Shown: positions 1-8,418 of the stretch, one piece after another
Numbering within the stretch: the stretch's first letter is position 1
Layout: each line of letters begins with the position of its first letter
From: Promicromonospora sukumoe
Lineage (GTDB): Bacteria > Actinomycetota > Actinomycetes > Actinomycetales > Cellulomonadaceae
DNA: 64,000 nt
NCBI RefSeq assembly: GCF_014137995.1
Contig: NZ_JACGWV010000001.1
Coordinates: 3,782,001-3,846,000 of the forward strand
Direction: 5' to 3'
The notes under the pieces: model-generated
The model's database searches: none
What the model was told of the DNA's origin: nothing
Seen by the model: the letters and a program-made list of their open reading frames with translations, nothing else
Position numbers and translations under genes: made by a program

Positions 1-681
1 GTCGTCGGCGGCCTGGGACGCATGGGGCGCCGAAGGCGACGAGGAGCCACCGGAGTACGGGGGCGGCGGCATCGGGGACTTCGGCTTCTGACCCAGCCAG
101 AGGGCGTGCTCCCGCGCCGCCCACGACCGCCGGACGGACCCGGTGCGCATGCCGCGCCGGGCCTCCGGGTCGGCGACCGCTTTCATGACGTGGCCTGCGA
201 CGACGGCCACGAGGGCGTAGGCGCCGGCGTCGTGCACCAGCACGACGCCGGCCTGCGGCACGAACCCGAGCGGGAACGTGAACCACAGCAGCAGCCCGGT
301 GCCGAGCATGACCAGGACGGCACCGGCGAAGAACACGGCCCAGAGCTTCTGGCCGGCGTTGAACTTCCCCGCGAACCGGCCGCGCCGGGGGTCGGACGAG
401 CGCAGGCTCGCGAGCCACCGCCGGTCGTGGTCAGTAAACCGGTCGAAGCGGCGCAGGTCGGCCCGGAACGGTCCCGACCACAGGCCGAGCAGCACCGGCA
501 CGGGCAGCAGGAGCCCGGCCCACTCGTGCACGGTCTGGACCAGGGGCCGCCGTCCGACGAGCTGCGCGACGGGCGCCACGTAGAGCGCGAGCGCCGTGAG
601 CAGGCAGACCAGGAACAGCAGCCCCGTCGCCCGGTGGACCGCCCGTTCGGCGGGGCTGAAGCGGAGCACGCGCTCAGGCAC
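1..681 (-). CDS. Cytochrome b561-like membrane subunit, C-terminus cut by window edge
   Basis: Integral membrane haem-b protein, presumed to be the quinol-side electron partner of the molybdoenzyme encoded just upstream. The visible 227 residues contain at least four hydrophobic helices. Four histidines lie at helix ends (contexts AVHRATG, TVHEWAG, LVHDAGA and AGHVMKA), the usual pattern of bis-haem b561/hydrogenase-type cytochromes. A long cytoplasmic loop rich in Arg and Asp joins helices 2 and 3, and a Pro/Ser-rich tail runs off the window at base 1. The GTG start overlaps the stop of the upstream molybdoenzyme gene by 8 bases, so the two are translationally coupled. The family call rests on histidine spacing and context. 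Confidence 0.75.
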   Translation of the reverse strand, partial: MPERVLRFSPAERAVHRATGLLFLVCLLTALALYVAPVAQLVGRRPLVQTVHEWAGLLLPVPVLLGLWSGPFRADLRRFDRFTDHDRRWLASLRSSDPRRGRFAGKFNAGQKLWAVFFAGAVLVMLGTGLLLWFTFPLGFVPQAGVVLVHDAGAYALVAVVAGHVMKAVADPEARRGMRTGSVRRSWAAREHALWLGQKPKSPMPPPPYSGGSSSPSAPHASQAADD

Positions 682-1429
682 TGACCGGCTCCTCGCCGGG
701 CAGCCACCCGTCCACGGGATACCCGTAGTCCTCCCAGTAGCCCTGCTGGACCTGGCTGGTGACCTCGATGCCGGAGAGCCACTTGGCCGACTTGTAGAAG
801 TACATCGGCGCGACGAAGAGCCGCACCGGGCCGCCGCTGTCGTGCGGCACGGGCTCGTCGAACATCCGCAGCGCGACCACGACGTCCGACCGGCGGGCCT
901 GCTCCAGCGTGAGGCTCTCCGAGTACGCGCCGTCGAAGCAGGTGAACCGGACGGCGGCGCCCTCGTCCCGCACCCCGGCGGCGTCGAGCAGGTCGCGCAG
1001 CAGCACGCCGGTGAACGGCACGTCGTCGACCTGCCAGCCGTCGGTGCAGACGGCGTCGTGCACGACCGTGGTCTGCGGCAGCACCGCGAGCTGGTCGAGC
1101 GTGTACGTGCCGGGGCGGTCGACGAGCCCGCCGACGGTGAGGCGGTACGTCGTCGCGTCCTGGCGCGGCACGGAGCCGACGACACTGAAGTAGCGGAAGC
1201 CCCGGTCGTCCGGCACCGCCGCGGGCGCGTCCCGGGACAGGGCGGCCCGCACGCCGTCCCGCACCGCGGGCCCGACGGCGACGCCCGCGGCGCCCAGGCC
1301 GAGCATCGCCAGCACGATCCGGCGGCCGATCGGGCGCCCGGCCGCGTCCCCGGGTCCGATGTCCCCAGGTCCGTCGTCTCCGGGTCCGACATCCGGGCCG
1401 ACGTCGCCGGGCATTCTTGAGTCGATCAT
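674..1429 (-). CDS. Molybdopterin-dependent oxidoreductase (sulfite-oxidase/MsrP-like fold)
   Basis: A 251-residue molybdopterin oxidoreductase. The single Mo-ligand cysteine is visible in the context HDAVCTDGW, and the core (YFSVVGSVPR, then YRLTVGGLVDRP) is typical of the sulfite oxidase/YedY superfamily. The N-terminus has a Gly/Pro/Asp repeat, then an Arg-Arg pair followed by a hydrophobic helix, consistent with Tat export and membrane anchoring. It is co-transcribed with the cytochrome b561-like gene, as in MsrPQ-like two-subunit systems. Physiological substrate unknown: methionine sulfoxide, sulfite and others are all possible. Start taken at the first in-frame ATG; a later start would lose the low-complexity leader but keep the Arg-Arg motif. 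Confidence 0.85.
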   Translation of the reverse strand: MIDSRMPGDVGPDVGPGDDGPGDIGPGDAAGRPIGRRIVLAMLGLGAAGVAVGPAVRDGVRAALSRDAPAAVPDDRGFRYFSVVGSVPRQDATTYRLTVGGLVDRPGTYTLDQLAVLPQTTVVHDAVCTDGWQVDDVPFTGVLLRDLLDAAGVRDEGAAVRFTCFDGAYSESLTLEQARRSDVVVALRMFDEPVPHDSGGPVRLFVAPMYFYKSAKWLSGIEVTSQVQQGYWEDYGYPVDGWLPGEEPVSA

Positions 1430-1462
1430 CCCGCCACCCTCGGACGCCCGGGTCGCGCGCGA

Positions 1463-1481
1463 ACCAGGGTGCGACCCTGGT
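1463..1481. terminator. Short hairpin between MFS gene and molybdoenzyme gene
   Basis: Perfect 8-bp arms (accagggt / accctggt) with a 3-base loop in the 74-bp gap between the MFS stop and the molybdoenzyme start. No T-tract is visible, so terminator activity is an inference from position. Confidence 0.35.
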
Positions 1482-1503
1482 CCTCACCCTGGCGCGCCGG
1501 GCC

Positions 1504-2700
1504 TCACACCGAGGCGGTCCGCCGGCTCCCGCCCACCAGGGCGATCAGCGCGACGACGACGCACAGCGCGGCGGTCGTCAGCAGGCCGACGGTGAAGCTC
1601 GTGCCGGCGGCGATGAAGCCGACCACGAGCGAGCCGAGCCCCGTGCCGGTGTCGAAGCCGATGTTCCAGACGGCGCTGGCGACGCTGCGCTCCCGGTCGG
1701 GCACGGCCGCGAACGCGGTGACCAGGGTGAGGTTCTGCAGGCTGCCGTAGGAGACGCCGACGACGGTCATGCCCGCGATCAGTCCCGCCGCGCCGGGGCC
1801 GGAATCCGTCAGCGACCAGCCGCACAGCACGAGCCCCGCCGCGCAGAGCGCCAGCAGCGGCGGGACGAACCGGCGCGGCCCGTACCGGGCGGCCAGGCCG
1901 CCGACGAGCCAGCGGGACAGGGCCGCGGCGACCGTCAGACCGAACAGCCCGGCCATGGCGACGAGCGCGCCGTACCCGAGCTGCGGCGCGAACGTGAGCA
2001 GCGCGCCCCCGGGCGTCGTGACGGCGAGCAGCACGAGGGAGGGCAGCGCCAGCGCGAGCAGCATCCGGCCCCGGCCCGGGTGCGCGACGGCGGAGTCCGG
2101 CACCGGCGCGCCCGCGACGTCGTCGAGCCGCCGCCCGAGGGCGAGCGCGAAGGGCACGGCGAGCGCCGGCAGCGTGCCCAGGACGAACACGACCCGGAAG
2201 TCGACCGCCTCCGCGACCCAGGCGGCGCTGGGCGTGAGGAACACCTGGGGCGCGGCCACGGCGAGGCCGTAGACGCCGATCGCCCGGCCGCGCCGGGAGG
2301 CGTCGACCAGCTCGGCGATCGCCGTCGCGCCGCACACCGTGACCACCGCGAACCCGGCGCCGCGGACGGCGGAGGCGACGAGGATCCAGCCGAGCTGGTC
2401 GGTGAGCAGGAACGCCAGCGACGGCAGGCCGAGCAGCAGCACCCCGGCGACCAGCGTGGCGCGCCAGCCCAGCCGGCGCAGCGCCCAGGGCACGGTCGTC
2501 TGAAAGGCGACGGTGGCGAGCATGAGGACGGCGTTGACCAGACCCGCGCCGCCCTCGTCGGCGCCGCCGCGGGTGGCCCACAGGGGCGCCGTCGGCAGCA
2601 GGAGCGCGTACCCGGCGAAGCCGAAGAGCGACATCCACACCAGCGCCCGGACGCCCGGGACGCGCAGGATGGGCTGGTTCGGCTCCGTCGACGTGCTCAC
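1504..2700 (-). CDS. MFS transporter
   Basis: A 398-residue protein of twelve hydrophobic segments. It has the MFS signature region between helices 2 and 3 (RRLGWRATLVAG) and a matching loop between helices 8 and 9 (ARYGPRRF). Length and the charged mid-loop around residue 200 fit the 12-TM drug-efflux/sugar-efflux MFS group. It is the last gene of a LysR-methyltransferase-MFS run, with 24 bases separating it from the methyltransferase. Export of a small molecule modified by that enzyme is possible but not shown. Confidence 0.85.
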   Translation of the reverse strand: MSTSTEPNQPILRVPGVRALVWMSLFGFAGYALLLPTAPLWATRGGADEGGAGLVNAVLMLATVAFQTTVPWALRRLGWRATLVAGVLLLGLPSLAFLLTDQLGWILVASAVRGAGFAVVTVCGATAIAELVDASRRGRAIGVYGLAVAAPQVFLTPSAAWVAEAVDFRVVFVLGTLPALAVPFALALGRRLDDVAGAPVPDSAVAHPGRGRMLLALALPSLVLLAVTTPGGALLTFAPQLGYGALVAMAGLFGLTVAAALSRWLVGGLAARYGPRRFVPPLLALCAAGLVLCGWSLTDSGPGAAGLIAGMTVVGVSYGSLQNLTLVTAFAAVPDRERSVASAVWNIGFDTGTGLGSLVVGFIAAGTSFTVGLLTTAALCVVVALIALVGGSRRTASV

Positions 2701-2724
2701 GTGGGCCCACCCTACAGACGCCGG

Positions 2725-3477
2725 TCAGGCGCGCCGCGCCACCGCCCAGCGGAAGGCGTTCGCGAGCCGATAGCCGCCGTCGGGCCGGCGGAAGGGTGCG
2801 GCGGCCTCGACGACCACGGGCGCGAGGTCCGCGACCGTCGCGTCGCCCTCGCCGAACAGGATGCCGCGCACCAGGTCGGTGTCGCCGCGGGCGGTCCACA
2901 CCACGGGCGTGACGCCGCTGTCCAGGACCGTCCAGCCCGCCTCGCGCAGCACGTCGGCGAGCCCGCCCGGCAGGCGCAGCGGGCCGTCCTCGGGCGGCTC
3001 CTCCTCGTCGGCCTCCGCGAGCGCCACGTTGATCGCGTCCAGATCGTTGCGGCTGCGTTCGGCCCACCCGGCCAGGCCGACGACGCCGTCCGGCGCCAGC
3101 ACGCGGGCGGCTTCGGCGAGGGCGTCGTCCGGGTCGTGCGCGAACTGGAACGCGTTCACGGCGAGCACGGCGTCGAAGGCGCCGTCGTCGAACGGGAGGT
3201 CCTCGATCTCGCCGACGCGCACGTCCGCGCCGGCGGCACGCGCCCGGGCGAGCTCGACCATGCGGGCGGCGGGGTCGACGCCGCTGGGCCGGGCACCCTG
3301 GTCCTGGAGGTGTTCGAGCAGCTCACCGCTGCCGCAGCCGACGTCGAGCACCCGGCTGCCCGGCCCGATCCCGGCCGCGTCGAGGAGCGGCGCCCACACC
3401 GGCCGCGCGAAGGCGCCCCAGTACCGGCCCCAGTCGTCGGCGACGTCGGACCAGGGGTCGTCGGGGGCGCTGGGCAT
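2725..3477 (-). CDS. Class I SAM-dependent methyltransferase
   Basis: A 250-residue methyltransferase of the UbiE/Methyltransf_11 type. Motif I is clear (VLDVGCGSGELLEHL, residues ~43-57), followed by the acidic end of strand 2 (GVDPAARMVE) and motif IV (FDAVLAVNAFQF). Substrate cannot be inferred. The gene starts 9 bases after the LysR stop and ends 24 bases before the MFS start, so all three are likely one transcript. Confidence 0.85.
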   Translation of the reverse strand: MPSAPDDPWSDVADDWGRYWGAFARPVWAPLLDAAGIGPGSRVLDVGCGSGELLEHLQDQGARPSGVDPAARMVELARARAAGADVRVGEIEDLPFDDGAFDAVLAVNAFQFAHDPDDALAEAARVLAPDGVVGLAGWAERSRNDLDAINVALAEADEEEPPEDGPLRLPGGLADVLREAGWTVLDSGVTPVVWTARGDTDLVRGILFGEGDATVADLAPVVVEAAAPFRRPDGGYRLANAFRWAVARRA

Positions 3478-3486
3478 GCGGCGAGA

Positions 3487-4386
3487 CTAGCCGAGCTCGC
3501 GCGCGACCTCCCGGAGCGCGCCCACCACCGCGTCCACGCCCGCCGGGCGGTCCGGGCGCGTGACGGCGACCGCCGCGCGGCCGAGCCAGGCCGGGTCGTC
3601 GACGCGGACCGTCACCACGCCGGCCGGGAGCGCGGGGACGACGAGCTCGGGCACCGTCGTGATGCCCAGCCCGGCCGCGACCAGGCCCAGGCGGGCGTTC
3701 CACTCCCGCACCGCGCCGACGACCTTCGGCGCCGGCAGCGTGGGCCACGCCCCGAACTGCGGGTCGCCGCGCAGGCCCTTGCCGACCAGCCACTCCTCCC
3801 CCGCCAGCTCCGCGACAGGGACCGGGTCCCGGCCCGCGAACCGGTGGTTCTCCGGGACCGCGACGAGGGACCGGCCGTCCGCGACGTGGTCCCTCCGCAG
3901 CCCGTCCAGGTCGTACGCGGGCAGGTCGGCGCCCATGCCGATGACGGCGACGTCGATGCGTCCCGCCCGGAGCTGGCGGAGCTGGGTGGGGGTCGACGCC
4001 TCGTGCAGGTCGACCGTCAGGCCTGGGTGCCGGTCCCGCACGACGGCGACGGCGCGGGGCGCGAGGACCCACGTCGCCGTCGGGAACGCGCCCAGCACCA
4101 CCCGGCCCCCGAGGACGTCGTCCAGCCCGGCGAGGTCCTTGCCGACGGCGTCCAGCTCGGCGAGGACCACCGCCGCCCGGCGCGCGACCAGCGTTCCGGC
4201 CGGCGTCGGCGCCACGCCGCGCGCGCCGCGCACGAACAGCGGGACGCCCGCCGCCGACTCGGCCGCCGCGACCTGGCGGGAGACCGCCGACTGGGTGTAC
4301 CCGAGGAGGTCGGCCGTCGCGGTGAAGGACCCGGTGCCGACGACGGCGTGGACGACCCGCAGCGCGGTGACGGTGAGCTCTGCCAT
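3487..4386 (-). CDS. LysR-family transcriptional regulator
   Basis: A 299-residue LysR regulator with an N-terminal winged HTH (residues 1-60; context YTQSAVSRQVAAAE) and a periplasmic-binding-like effector domain. The ATG at 4386 was chosen because it places the HTH at the normal distance; an in-frame ATG at 4404 would add six residues. It is transcribed away from the short-chain dehydrogenase at 4475 across an 88-bp gap. That is the classic LysR arrangement, so the dehydrogenase is its most likely target, along with its own operon. Confidence 0.88.
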   Translation of the reverse strand: MAELTVTALRVVHAVVGTGSFTATADLLGYTQSAVSRQVAAAESAAGVPLFVRGARGVAPTPAGTLVARRAAVVLAELDAVGKDLAGLDDVLGGRVVLGAFPTATWVLAPRAVAVVRDRHPGLTVDLHEASTPTQLRQLRAGRIDVAVIGMGADLPAYDLDGLRRDHVADGRSLVAVPENHRFAGRDPVPVAELAGEEWLVGKGLRGDPQFGAWPTLPAPKVVGAVREWNARLGLVAAGLGITTVPELVVPALPAGVVTVRVDDPAWLGRAAVAVTRPDRPAGVDAVVGALREVARELG

Positions 4387-4474
4387 GGGGCCATCATGAG
4401 CCATGCGGTCAGCGCATGTCTTGTGTGCCAAAGAGTCGCTGGTGGAATGGGTGGCGCCGCCGCACGATGGAGGC

Positions 4475-5278
4475 ATGCACACCACATGGTTCATCACCGG
4501 AGCAGCCAAGGGCCTCGGCCGCGAGTGGGCCGAGGCCGCCCTCGAACGCGGCGACCACGTCGCCGCCACCGCGCGCGACGTCACCGCCCTGGAGCCGCTC
4601 ACCAGCAAGTACCCGGACGCCGTGCTGGCCCTTCCGCTGGACGTCACCGACCGGCCCGCCGTCCAGGCCGCCGTCGACCGCGCCGTCGAGCACTTCGGGC
4701 GGCTCGACGTGGTGGTCAACAACGCCGGCTACGGCCAGACCGGCATGGTCGAGGAGATCAGCGAGCAGGAGCTGCGCGACCAGATGGAGACCAACTTCTT
4801 CGGCACGGTCTGGGTCACGCAGGCCGTGCTGCCGGTCCTGCGCGCTCAGGGGTCGGGCAGGATCCTGCAGGTCACGAGCGAGGGCGGCGTCCGCACCTTC
4901 CCCGGGTACGGCGCCTACCACGCGTCCAAGTGGGCGGTGGAGGGGCTGTCGGAGGCCCTCGCGCAGGAGGTCGCACCGTTCGGCATTCACGTCACGAACG
5001 TCGAGCCCGGCCCGTACGCGACGGGGTTCGGCGCGGGGCTGCGCGCCAGCGCCGAGCACCCGGACTACGCCGAGGCGCGGGTCGCCACGGCGCCCGTGTT
5101 CGAGCTCGGGGACCCGCGCGCGACCCGCGCCGCCCTGCTGCGGATCGTCGACGCCGAGCAGCCGCCGCTGCACGTCTTCATGGGCAGGTCGCTCGCCGAC
5201 GTCGAGCAGATCTACGCCGAGCGGCTGCGCACCTGGCGCGAGTGGGAGCCGGTCGCGCTGGAGGCGTTCGGGGCCTGA
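4475..5278 (+). CDS. Short-chain dehydrogenase/reductase (SDR)
   Basis: A 267-residue classical SDR. The NAD(P)-binding TGAAKGLG sits at residues 8-15, NNAGYG follows strand 4, and the catalytic Tyr-Lys pair is in YHASK. Two ATGs lie upstream in frame, but the one at 4475 starts the Rossmann strand at the usual place and has GGAGG immediately before it (unusually close). It is divergent from the LysR gene and convergent with the F420-reductase-like gene. Substrate unknown. Confidence 0.9.
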   Translation: MHTTWFITGAAKGLGREWAEAALERGDHVAATARDVTALEPLTSKYPDAVLALPLDVTDRPAVQAAVDRAVEHFGRLDVVVNNAGYGQTGMVEEISEQELRDQMETNFFGTVWVTQAVLPVLRAQGSGRILQVTSEGGVRTFPGYGAYHASKWAVEGLSEALAQEVAPFGIHVTNVEPGPYATGFGAGLRASAEHPDYAEARVATAPVFELGDPRATRAALLRIVDAEQPPLHVFMGRSLADVEQIYAERLRTWREWEPVALEAFGA

Positions 5279-5326
5279 GCCCCGGACGCCCCCGGGCGGC
5301 GCCGGCCGAGCCGGATCGGGGCCGGG

Positions 5327-5968
5327 TCAGAGGACCCGCTGCGCCTTGCCCATGTTCTCCTTGAGCTCCTGGGCGTTCTGGCGGGAGACGTAGGCCGGGC
5401 GGTCGCGCTCGAAGCGCCACGACTCGCTGAGCGGGCCGGCGCTCACGGTGTCGAAGCCGGCCTCGTCGTAGAGCCGGGTCACGAGCTCGACGGCCTCGGG
5501 GAAGTCGCTCGCGGTGGCCAGGGCGCGGCGGTTCGGCGTGCCCGACGGCGTCCCGTCGGTCGTGATCGCGCCCGACATGATCTGGTTGAACGCCTTGGCC
5601 ACCTTCGACGTCGGCAGGTGCTCCTGGAGCAGGCCGGCCGTCGTGGCCTCGCCGCGGTCCAGCGCCTCGATGTGGCCGTCGCGCTCCCAGTAGTAGTTGT
5701 TGGTGTCGAGCACGACCTTGCCCGCCAGCGGCTCCACCGGGATGTCGCGGTAGACCTTCAGCGGCACCGAGACGACGGCGACGTCGGCGGCCTCGGCCGC
5801 CTCCTGGGCCGTGGCGGCGCGGGCCTTGGGGCCGAGCTCCGCGACGAGGTCGGCGAGCGTCTCGGGGCCGCGCGAGTTGGCGATCACCACCTCGTTGCCC
5901 TGCGCGATCGCCACGCGGGCGACCTGGCTGCCGATGTTCCCTGCTCCGATGATGCCGAAGGTAGTCAT
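5327..5968 (-). CDS. NADPH-dependent F420 reductase-like oxidoreductase
   Basis: A 213-residue protein with a Rossmann GAGNIGSQVA motif at residues 8-17, then an SRGPETL segment at strand 2. This is the coenzyme-F420:NADP oxidoreductase / NAD-binding pyrroline-carboxylate-reductase-like family. The C-terminal half is helical, as in the short Fno-type proteins. Whether it truly uses F420 or only NADP cannot be told. The ATG at 5968 is the last that keeps the Rossmann fold intact. It is convergent with the SDR gene and divergent from the TetR gene at 6054, which may regulate it. Confidence 0.82.
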   Translation of the reverse strand: MTTFGIIGAGNIGSQVARVAIAQGNEVVIANSRGPETLADLVAELGPKARAATAQEAAEAADVAVVSVPLKVYRDIPVEPLAGKVVLDTNNYYWERDGHIEALDRGEATTAGLLQEHLPTSKVAKAFNQIMSGAITTDGTPSGTPNRRALATASDFPEAVELVTRLYDEAGFDTVSAGPLSESWRFERDRPAYVSRQNAQELKENMGKAQRVL

Positions 5969-6053
5969 ACGGGCGGCAACCCCGGGACCCGGCGCCGCAT
6001 TCCACCCGCTCGTCCCCGGCCGATCCGGGGCGAGCGTTCGTACGATGACCCCC

Positions 6054-6725
6054 ATGGTGAACGGCGACGCGGGAGCCCAGGCACGGTCGTACCGGAAGGC
6101 CCCGGAGCGGCGCGCGCAGATCCTCGCGAGCGCCATCGCCGTGTTCGCCGAGCGCGGCGTGGGCGCGTCGCTGCGGGCGATCGGCGAGGCGATCGGCGTC
6201 TCGCACGCCGCGCTGCGCTACTACTTCGCCCACCGCGACGAGCTGCTCGTCGAGGTCTACCGGGCGCACGAGGCCCGCGGCGGCGAGCGGGGGGCGCCCG
6301 ACGAAGTGTCGGCGGTCGCCCTGATGGAGCGCAGCGCCGAGCGCAACGCGTCGATCCCCGGCCTGGTCGAGCTGTACGCGACGCTCACCACGGACGCGCT
6401 GCAGGCGCAGCAGCACCCCGAGACGCGCGAGTTCGTGCAGGCCCGGTTCCGCGGTGTCCGCGCCGACCTCGCCGAGCGCGTCCGGGCAGGCCAGGCCTCG
6501 GGCGCGATCCCCGCCGACATCGACCCGTCCGACGCCGCCGCTCTCGTCGCCGCCGCGTCGGACGGGTTGCAGCTCCAGTGGTTGCTCGATCCCGACGCCG
6601 TCGATGTGCGGCGGTCGCTGGAGCTCCTGGAACGACTGCTGCCGGGCAGCGAGCGCGACGCCTCGCGGGCTGCTGGCGCGGAGCCGGAAGCTCAGCCGGA
6701 TGCCCCTGGGGGCGCGGTCAGGTGA
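6054..6725 (+). CDS. TetR-family transcriptional regulator
   Basis: A 223-residue TetR regulator. The N-terminal HTH spans residues ~15-62 (contexts RRAQILASAIAVFAERG and HAALRYYFAHRDEL), and the C-terminal ligand domain is all-helical. ATGs at 6045 and 6054 are both possible. It is divergent from the Fno-like gene across 85 bases. The last ~25 codons (SERDASRAAG onward) form copy 1 of an 89-bp-period tandem duplication that continues past the stop, so the native C-terminus may have been altered by it. Confidence 0.88.
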   Translation: MVNGDAGAQARSYRKAPERRAQILASAIAVFAERGVGASLRAIGEAIGVSHAALRYYFAHRDELLVEVYRAHEARGGERGAPDEVSAVALMERSAERNASIPGLVELYATLTTDALQAQQHPETREFVQARFRGVRADLAERVRAGQASGAIPADIDPSDAAALVAAASDGLQLQWLLDPDAVDVRRSLELLERLLPGSERDASRAAGAEPEAQPDAPGGAVR

Positions 6726-6816
6726 CCGTTTCGGACGGCGAGCGGGACGCCTCGCGGGCCGCTGGCACGGAGCAGGAAGCTCAGCCGGATGCCCCTGGGG
6801 GCGCGGTCGGGTGACC
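6651..6816. repeat. 89-bp-period tandem duplication over the TetR 3' end
   Basis: Two ~77-bp copies at 6651-6727 and 6740-6816, differing at about six positions. Copy 1 encodes the last TetR residues and the stop; copy 2 carries the same tract and a second TGA but is untranslated. Confidence 0.9.
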
Positions 6817-7311
6817 GGTCAGGGCGGCGGCCGCGGAGCCCCGTCGCGCAGGATCGCGCCACAGACTCTGGCCGCGATTCCGCCGCGGGGAGGCATCGCG
6901 AAACGGTCGCGGGTAGCCGTCGCAAATCCGCTCCGGTAGGCAATGTGTACTCGGAGGGCACTGGCCGGGTGGGCTGAATTCCGATCGTCCTGGACCCGCC
7001 GGATTCGGCCCGACCGGACTGTCCGGCTGGGCCAACGGAGCAGGGTCACAGGCGAACGTCGTTCAGCCCGGCCGGACTGTCCGGCTGGGCCAGCAAAGCC
7101 GAGTCACAGCCGAACGAAGTTCAGCCCACCCGGCCAGTGCCCTCCGAGTACACCTCGCCTCCCGCGCGGGCACGACGACGCCTCCGGGGCAGATCAGCCC
7201 AGTGCCTTCCGAGCACACCTCGCCTCCCGGACAGGTCCGACGATCGGCCGAGGAGGTCCGGCGATACCTCCCGGACCGGCCCGCAGACCGGCCCGGCGAG
7301 GCAGCGAGCCC
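6726..7311. other. 586-bp gene-free, repeat-rich interval
   Basis: No convincing coding sequence in any frame. It holds copy 2 of the TetR-end duplication, a perfect 34-bp inverted repeat (6945-6978 / 7120-7153), a 58-bp-period tandem pair between its arms (from 7014 and 7072), and a diverged third copy of the arm sequence at 7201-7228. The segment 6850-6950 is less GC-rich than its surroundings. It lies between convergent genes (TetR + and Gfo/Idh -). Confidence 0.75.
6945..7153. repeat. 34-bp perfect inverted repeat flanking a 58-bp tandem pair
   Basis: The left arm 6945-6978 begins gtgtactcggagggcac and the right arm 7120-7153 is its exact complement, 141 bases apart. Between them two copies of a 58-bp unit start at 7014 and 7072 (ccggactgtccggctggg). 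A third, imperfect arm copy (agtgccttccgagcacac) begins at 7201, 65 bases after the matching part of the right arm. Confidence 0.9.
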
Positions 7312-8418
7312 CTATCCCGTCGCCTCCGCCGGGTCCCAGCCCTCCGGCAGCGGCGCGACCGGTGACACCGCCGACTTGATCTCGACGGGCTGTCCGGCCG
7401 CGGCGGCGTCCCGCACCCCTAGCAGGATGTCCAGGACGTGCGCCGCCACCGCGCCGGACGCACGCTCGGTGCCGCCGTCGCGGATCGAGCGCACCAGGTC
7501 GACGACGCCCGCGCCTCGCCCGAACTCCGGCCCCTCGGCGGGCAGCGCCGTCGGCTCCTCGGAGCCGTAGGTCCACAGGGCCGAGGCGCCGTCGAAGCCG
7601 TTGGGGTCGGGCAGCACGATCGTGCCCTCCGTGCCGTTGATCTCGACGAACCCGGCGCGGGGCAACGCGTGCTGGAACGAGAACGTCGACTGTGCCGAGC
7701 GACCCTCGCCGAACTCGATGAGGGCGGCGTAGTGGGTCGGCACCTCGACGGGGAAGACCTCGCCCGCCCGGGGTCCGCTGCCGATGGTGCGGGTGGGCCG
7801 CGAGGTGGAGGCCACGGCCTGGACCCGCGTCGCGGAGCCGAAGACGTGCACGAGCGCGGTCACGTAGTAGGGGCCCATGTCGAACAGCGGGCCGCCGCCC
7901 AGCGCGAACAGGAAGTCGGGGCTCGGGTGCCACGACTCGGGTCCGGGTACGTGGAACATCGTGGTCGCCGTCAGCGGCTCGCCGATGTCGCCGCGCGCGA
8001 TCGCCCGCAGCGCCGTCTGGATGCCTGCGCCCAGCACCGTGTCCGGGGCGCTGGCGACGCGCAGGCCGCGCGCCTCGGCGTCGGCCAGCAGGACCGACGC
8101 CGCCTCCGCGTCGAGGGCGAGCGGCTTCTCGCTCCACACGTGCTTGCCCGCGGCCAGGATGCGGTGCCCGACCTCGGCGTGCACCGCCGGGACGGTGAGG
8201 TTCACGACCACGTCGATGTCGTCGCGGGCCAGCAGCTCGTCCACGCCGCCCGACGCCGGCACCCCGTACTCCTGGGCCCGCTCGGCGGCACGCGCGAGGT
8301 CGAGGTCGGCGACGAACCGGACCTCGACGTCGGCGAACCGGGTCAGGTTCTCCAGGTACTGGGTCGAGATGTTGCCCGCCCCGACGATGCCGACGCCCGC
8401 CGCGCCCGGCCGGCTCAT
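7312..8418 (-). CDS. Gfo/Idh/MocA-family oxidoreductase
   Basis: A 368-residue NAD(P)-dependent sugar-type dehydrogenase. The N-terminal Rossmann fold has GIVGAGNIS at residues 9-17. The family EKPLALD motif follows (context WSEKPLALDAE; the lysine is the usual catalytic residue), and the C-terminal alpha/beta domain contains the GPYYVTALVHVFG region. The start overlaps the stop of the upstream TIM-barrel isomerase gene (ATGA), so the pair is coupled. Such pairs act on inositols or keto-sugars. Here the pair ends the alpha-galactoside operon, so oxidation or epimerisation of a sugar released by GH36 is the likely role (inference). Confidence 0.9.
   Translation of the reverse strand: MSRPGAAGVGIVGAGNISTQYLENLTRFADVEVRFVADLDLARAAERAQEYGVPASGGVDELLARDDIDVVVNLTVPAVHAEVGHRILAAGKHVWSEKPLALDAEAASVLLADAEARGLRVASAPDTVLGAGIQTALRAIARGDIGEPLTATTMFHVPGPESWHPSPDFLFALGGGPLFDMGPYYVTALVHVFGSATRVQAVASTSRPTRTIGSGPRAGEVFPVEVPTHYAALIEFGEGRSAQSTFSFQHALPRAGFVEINGTEGTIVLPDPNGFDGASALWTYGSEEPTALPAEGPEFGRGAGVVDLVRSIRDGGTERASGAVAAHVLDILLGVRDAAAAGQPVEIKSAVSPVAPLPEGWDPAEATG

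Noticed and set aside
1417..5364. Very long open frame of 1315 codons on the plus strand
   Set aside because: Composition is Arg/Gly/Ala/Pro noise opposite five well-supported minus-strand genes; a GC-rich shadow frame. The same applies to the long plus-strand frames at 14334-17657, 29992-34050, 42974-46948 and 59509-62274.
6945..7153. Insertion sequence
   Set aside because: Only 141 bases between the arms, no transposase frame and no visible target duplication; kept as a repeat of unknown origin.
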